Below are positions 5,635 to 6,880 of a stretch of DNA of 6,880 bases, one piece after another. Under the pieces are notes generated by a model. That model was not told the origin of the DNA, made no database searches, and worked only from the letters and a program-made list of their open reading frames with translations. The position numbers and the translations under genes were made by a program. The DNA is from Prevotellaceae bacterium (GTDB taxonomy: Bacteria > Bacteroidota > Bacteroidia > Bacteroidales > Paludibacteraceae). Position 1 is the stretch's first letter. Every line of letters begins with the position of its first letter. The DNA lies in contig JAITNR010000035.1 in the NCBI GenBank assembly GCA_031290375.1, forward strand, positions 1 through 6,880. The letters are read 5' to 3'.

Positions 5635-5997
5635 TTAGGGACATATTACACTACAACTCGCTGAAACAGTGTCCAATGTAGCTGTGATTATTGTTTCTCC
5701 GTTTGAAACACCTGTTACTGCACCGTTGACAACAGTAGCAACTAAAGTATTGCCTGATTGCCAATCAATTTTAGCCTGGTAATCATAATCTGTAGGCTTT
5801 ACCGTAACTATAAGATTTTGAGTTTCTCCAATATCAATGTGCATCAAGCGAGGAGAAATCGTAATAGAAGTAGCCAGTGTATCAAGCGTTGGCGGCGGCG
5901 GCGGAGACGGCGGCGGCGGAGACGGCGTTTCTTTACAGCTTGCAATCAATATTGCAAACAATACGGTCAAAAGTAATTTTGAACTTTTCATAAACAT
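5635..5997 (-). CDS. Small lipoprotein with Pro-rich linker and Big_2 (Ig-like) domain
   Basis: A 120-residue predicted surface or periplasmic lipoprotein. It has a signal sequence (KSSKLLLTVLFAILIASC) with a lipobox LIASC and acylated Cys21; a linker of mostly Pro (residues 25-36, SPPPP repeated); then one bacterial Ig-like group 2 domain (about 42-118) with the family pattern SITISP, IDIGETQNLIVTVKPTD, IDWQSGN, VATVVNGAVTGVSNGETIITAT. Such domains usually serve as adhesive or spacer modules; this protein has only one and no enzyme domain. The start may be the ATG at 5997 or the one two codons later (5991), which gives a more typical MKSSK beginning; the signal peptide is intact either way. 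It is monocistronic between its own promoter box (6023-6030) and a terminator (5594-5626). Function is unknown. Confidence 0.85.
   Translation of the reverse strand: MFMKSSKLLLTVLFAILIASCKETPSPPPPSPPPPPTLDTLATSITISPRLMHIDIGETQNLIVTVKPTDYDYQAKIDWQSGNTLVATVVNGAVTGVSNGETIITATLDTVSASCSVICP
5894..5923 (-). repeat. 15-bp tandem repeat encoding the proline linker
   Basis: The unit GGCGGCGGCGGAGAC occurs twice in direct tandem (5894-5908 and 5909-5923), flanked by further GGC triplets on both sides. In the gene's frame each unit encodes one Ser and four Pro. The GC-only block is a sharp contrast with the AT-rich surroundings. Because the unit is 15 bp, changes in copy number would alter linker length without a frameshift. 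Confidence 0.85.
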
Positions 5998-6022
5998 AAA
6001 ATTTTAGTTATTAATAAAAGTT

Positions 6023-6030
6023 CAAAGTTA
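6023..6030 (-). promoter_or_regulatory. Promoter -7 box for the Ig-like lipoprotein gene
   Basis: The minus strand reads TAACTTTG, matching TAnnTTTG, 25 bp before the ATG at 5997. No good upstream TTTG element is visible in the A/T-rich sequence behind it, so support rests on the -7 box and its position. Confidence 0.5.
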
Positions 6031-6060
6031 TATAAAAAAAATGAATTAAAAAAAATATTG

Positions 6061-6069
6061 TAACTTTGC
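6061..6069 (+). promoter_or_regulatory. Promoter -7 box for the acyltransferase gene
   Basis: TAACTTTGC matches the TAnnTTTG consensus on the plus strand. The GTG start at 6138 lies about 68 bp downstream. No TTTG is seen at the usual upstream distance, only a poly-A stretch. It faces away from the minus-strand box at 6023-6030, so the two form a compact divergent promoter pair. Confidence 0.5.
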
Positions 6070-6137
6070 AAATTGCTTACAAACAGATTGAATGTGCAAT
6101 AAAATACTGAATTTCAAATAAATCACAAATAAAGATA

Positions 6138-6674
6138 GTGAACTTACATAAATATACGTTGTCTCTGTTCGGTTGGATGCCGATTTTTAATTGCGAAATT
6201 CCCGATAAATGTGTAATTTGCATTGCTCCGCACACAAGTAATTGGGATTTTATTGCAGGCATACTGTTTAAAATGGCTTACAAGATTCAATCCAGTTTTT
6301 TTATAAAGGATTATTGGTTCAGGTTTCCATTGAAAACGATTTTAAAAAAACTTGGCGGAATGCCGATAAAAAGGGACAAAAGGCAATCCACAACTGATTT
6401 GTTAGCTTTGGAGTTTGCCGGAAAAGAGGTATTCAGAATTGCAATTACGCCCGAAGGTACAAGAAAACCAAACCCCGATTGGAAACTCGGCTTTTACTGC
6501 ATCGCTCTGAAGGCACAAGTACCGATATTACTCGTTGCAATTGACTACAAAACAAAGACAATAAATGTAGGCAAACTCTTTTTTCCAACAGGAGATGTCC
6601 AAAAAGATATTTTGAAAATAAAAGCCTTTTACAAAATATTTACAGGCAAATTCCCCGAAAGATTTGCAGTTTGA
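6138..6674 (+). CDS. 1-acyl-sn-glycerol-3-phosphate acyltransferase-like protein
   Basis: A 178-residue protein of the PlsC/LPLAT acyltransferase superfamily, whose members transfer fatty acyl groups to lysophosphatidate or similar acceptors at the cytoplasmic membrane. The catalytic HX4D motif is HTSNWD (His32 to Asp37), preceded by CVICIAP. The glycerophosphate-binding block is PEGTRK (105-110), and GGMPIKRDKR (73-82) matches the GxxxxxR region before it; VPILLVAIDY (about 128-137) fits the fourth conserved block. It belongs to the short form lacking an N-terminal membrane span, common in Bacteroidota. The start is GTG: no in-frame ATG lies between it and upstream stops, and MNLHKYTLSLFGW resembles the family's usual beginning. 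The acyl acceptor cannot be read from sequence, so phospholipid synthesis is an inference. Confidence 0.9.
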   Translation: MNLHKYTLSLFGWMPIFNCEIPDKCVICIAPHTSNWDFIAGILFKMAYKIQSSFFIKDYWFRFPLKTILKKLGGMPIKRDKRQSTTDLLALEFAGKEVFRIAITPEGTRKPNPDWKLGFYCIALKAQVPILLVAIDYKTKTINVGKLFFPTGDVQKDILKIKAFYKIFTGKFPERFAV

Positions 6675-6702
6675 TAAAAAAAATTGTTCTCAAAAAGTAC
6701 AA

Positions 6703-6716
6703 GGCTGTCTCAAAAG
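6703..6716. other. Insertion-sequence-end-like motif
   Basis: GGCTGTCTCAAAAG resembles the outer end of several insertion sequences (for example IS1182-type ends that start GGCTGTCTCAAA). No matching inverted copy and no transposase frame occur in the remaining 164 bases. It could be a remnant or the start of an element that runs on, or simply chance. Confidence 0.3.
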
Positions 6717-6803
6717 CACGCAGATGAGGCAGATTTAATGGACTTACGTAGATAAAAATTAATATGATTACCGCATTACGACCTAAAGCAACAAAAGTGT
6801 CGT

Positions 6804-6880
6804 CATTGCGGGCTTGACCCGCAATCCCCTGTTTTCTAAGGACTTATTTAGATGGGGGATTGCGGGTCGAGTCCGCAATG
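6804..6880. repeat. 26-bp inverted repeat reaching the window edge
   Basis: Positions 6804-6829 and 6855-6880 are reverse complements at 24 of 26 positions, separated by 25 bases. Each arm also holds its own smaller palindrome (GCGGG, five bases, CCCGC in the left arm). The arms belong to the CATTGCGGG...CCCGCAATCCCC class of intergenic repeats seen in many bacterial genomes. The pairing may continue past the window, since the base before the left arm has no visible partner. No T-run is seen, so it is better read as a repeat doublet than as the acyltransferase gene's terminator. Confidence 0.7.

Noticed and set aside
6077..6262. Minus-strand open frame of 61 codons opposite the acyltransferase start
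   Set aside because: It overlaps the conserved HX4D region of the acyltransferase and shows no domain; the plus-strand reading explains the sequence.

Overview
The window looks like a chromosomal segment of an AT-rich member of the Bacteroidota, most likely Bacteroidales. The evidence is: several TAnnTTTG-type -7 boxes, which are the Bacteroidota sigma-A promoter signature; few Shine-Dalgarno sites; lipoproteins with typical lipoboxes; a short-LID adenylate kinase; and a YidC with a long periplasmic domain and a very basic tail. Species cannot be named from the sequence alone.

Layout. (1) Positions 1-61, minus strand: the first 20 codons of a Cys-rich, zinc-finger protein that resembles the N-terminus of IS1-family transposases, with its own promoter; it is cut by the window edge. 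(2) Positions 202-4831, minus strand: five tightly spaced co-directional genes, read from high to low coordinates: a small lipocalin-like lipoprotein, adenylate kinase (adk), the membrane insertase YidC, a 63-residue PspC-domain protein, and a TolC-family outer-membrane efflux protein. Gaps are 17, 49, 51 and 28 bp, and the only clear promoter lies just upstream of the lipoprotein, so this is probably one transcription unit, mostly devoted to the envelope. (3) Positions 4832-5634: about 800 bp without a credible gene, unusually rich in palindromes and degenerate repeated motifs, including an element of about 105 bp with terminal inverted repeats, a nested double hairpin and a pair of inverted GCCC/GGGC hairpins. 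It reads as a cluster of REP/MITE-like intergenic elements. (4) Positions 5635-5997, minus strand: a small lipoprotein with a Pro-rich linker encoded by a 15-bp tandem repeat and one Big_2 (bacterial Ig-like) domain, followed by a hairpin terminator. (5) Positions 6138-6674, plus strand: a short 1-acyl-glycerol-3-phosphate acyltransferase-like enzyme with a GTG start, divergent from the Ig-like lipoprotein. (6) Positions 6675-6880: non-coding, with an IS-end-like motif and a strong 26-bp inverted repeat that runs to the window edge.

The protein-coding content is ordinary. I found no convincing new multi-gene system. What most deserves a second look is the repeat cluster at 4996-5521 and its relatives at 6801-6880, then the variable-looking proline linker and the lysine at the usual arginine position in the YidC groove.
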